Position numbers and translations under genes: made by a program
NCBI GenBank assembly: GCA_002068715.1
Contig: MWAR01000090.1
Span: forward strand, 1 to 18,471
Source: a bacterium ADurb.Bin374
GTDB lineage: Bacteria > Riflebacteria > Ozemobacteria > Ozemobacterales > Ozemobacteraceae
Length of the DNA stretch: 18,471 nt
Reading direction: 5' to 3'
Notes under the pieces: model-generated
What the model was told of the DNA's origin: nothing
The model's input: only the letters and a program-made list of their open reading frames with translations
Databases searched by the model: none
Shown: positions 17,933-18,471 of the stretch, in pieces
Layout: each line of letters opens with the position of its first letter
Numbering within the stretch: the stretch's first letter is position 1

Positions 17933-18471
17933 ATGGCAAGTTTAAACGAGCTTCAGCAACGGCTGGCGGTGGCCAGCGAGCGCAACCGGCAGAACAACGA
18001 GACGCGCGAAAAGCTTCTCGCCGAGTGCCGTGAAAAGTACGGCTGCAACACCGTCGAGGAACTTCGGGCCAAGGTCGAAGAGAAGCGGGCCGAGGCCGAG
18101 AAACTTGCGAAGCAGGCCGAAGAGGCCGCTAAAAAGGCGGAAGAGGCCGTGTTGGCCTATGAATACGGATACGCTTCGAACGACCCGAACACTTTGGTGG
18201 TTTGGGAAGCGCAATTTGGTGACTTCGCCAATGGCGCTCAGGTGGTGATCGACCAGTTCATCGCGTCCGGCGAATCGAAGTGGGGGCGCGCCTGCGGCCT
18301 TGTCGTCTTCCTGCCGCACGGCTACGAAGGGCAGGGGCCGGAGCACTCGTCGGCGCGCATCGAACGCTTCATGCAGGCGTGCGCCGAGATGAACATGGAA
18401 GTCTGCCAGCCGACCACGCCGGCACAGATCTTCCACCTGCTAGGCAGTTCAGGGAGCAATACAGTATCCAT
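17933..18471 (+). CDS. Coiled-coil phage protein joined in frame to a SucA fragment (3' partial)
   Basis: The frame is open from ATG 17933 (AACGGAGAGGAATGAG gives the ribosome-binding site) to the window edge. Residues 1 to about 70 ([20 protein letters not shown]..., [20 protein letters not shown]) are a coiled-coil of the kind that I have seen next to Rad50-like genes in phages. From about residue 70 the sequence is [39 protein letters not shown] and [20 protein letters not shown]. This is unmistakably 2-oxoglutarate dehydrogenase E1. The last 10 residues match neither. A true gene would probably be coiled-coil only; the rest is suspected to be a junction artefact. Confidence 0.55.
   Translation, partial: MASLNELQQRLAVASERNRQNNETREKLLAECREKYGCNTVEELRAKVEEKRAEAEKLAKQAEEAAKKAEEAVLAYEYGYASNDPNTLVVWEAQFGDFANGAQVVIDQFIASGESKWGRACGLVVFLPHGYEGQGPEHSSARIERFMQACAEMNMEVCQPTTPAQIFHLLGSSGSNTVS
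18140..18442 (+). other. sucA: Fragment of 2-oxoglutarate dehydrogenase E1 (SucA) coding sequence
   Basis: About 100 residues from [13 protein letters not shown] to [12 protein letters not shown] follow E. coli SucA closely, as I recall it (FEYGYAT..., [60 protein letters not shown]). This lies in the transketolase-like pyrimidine-binding domain of the enzyme. The exact wording [11 protein letters not shown] reminds me of betaproteobacterial homologues, which is only an impression. The next SucA residues, expected as R-R-Q, are replaced by GSSGSNT. Fewer than 110 of roughly 930 residues are present, so it cannot be a working enzyme. Confidence 0.85.

Noticed and set aside
18140..18442. Phage-encoded metabolic gene (functional SucA)
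   Set aside because: Only about 100 of roughly 930 residues are present, flanked by unrelated sequence, so it cannot encode a working E1 subunit.
1..18471. tRNA genes, integrase and attachment sites
   Set aside because: I looked for tRNA-like cloverleaf signatures and recombinase motifs and saw none.

Overview
The window reads as part of a tailed-phage (Caudoviricetes-type) genome, or a prophage-like equivalent. All supported genes (about 45) lie on the + strand. Most encode proteins under 200 residues, and starts and stops are often fused as ATGA or GTGA. Shine-Dalgarno sites are strong (AAGGAGG-like), which points to a bacterial host. GC content looks high (my estimate is about 60%). No integrase, capsid, tail or lysis gene is visible, and no tRNA. 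The host cannot be named from what is here.

Region 1 (1-12,553) is an accessory, probably early, block of about 35 small genes. Most are unknown or belong to families seen only as phage hypotheticals. The recognisable items are a zinc-ribbon protein (1812), a protein with ten 9-residue ASATG-type repeats (4572), a GT-D-fold glycosyltransferase-like protein (8329), a small HGTR...GCRC cysteine protein (11242) and a common phage C-terminal module (11522). The striking structure is a repeated 18-nt hairpin, TGATTCT-N4-AGAATCR. Ten intergenic copies occur between 95 and 7946. In each, the TGA is the stop codon of the upstream gene, and the ribosome-binding site of the next gene usually follows the 3' arm. 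Together with a copy at 10963 they divide the block into cassettes of mostly one to four genes.

Region 2 (12,554-12,826) is the only sizeable non-coding gap. It is AT-richer and holds repeated TGTCACA and TGTCCTA words in both orientations, a perfect 12-bp inverted repeat, and C-runs near both edges. It is a candidate replication origin or control region.

Region 3 (12,827-17,931) carries small zinc-binding proteins and then a replication/recombination module. The module has a DnaN-like sliding clamp (13982), a FEN/5'-3' exonuclease-family nuclease (15112), a small unknown gene (16167) and a Rad50/SbcC-like ATPase that stops at its zinc-hook-like motif (16469). The clamp would tether polymerase or nuclease to DNA, the nuclease would process primers or flaps, and the Rad50-like protein would act on DNA ends.

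Region 4 (17,933-18,471) begins as a phage coiled-coil protein. From about 18,140 it becomes, in frame, a piece of bacterial 2-oxoglutarate dehydrogenase E1 (SucA), which stops matching at about 18,442. A chimeric contig end is the simplest reading. A real capture of host DNA must still be excluded.
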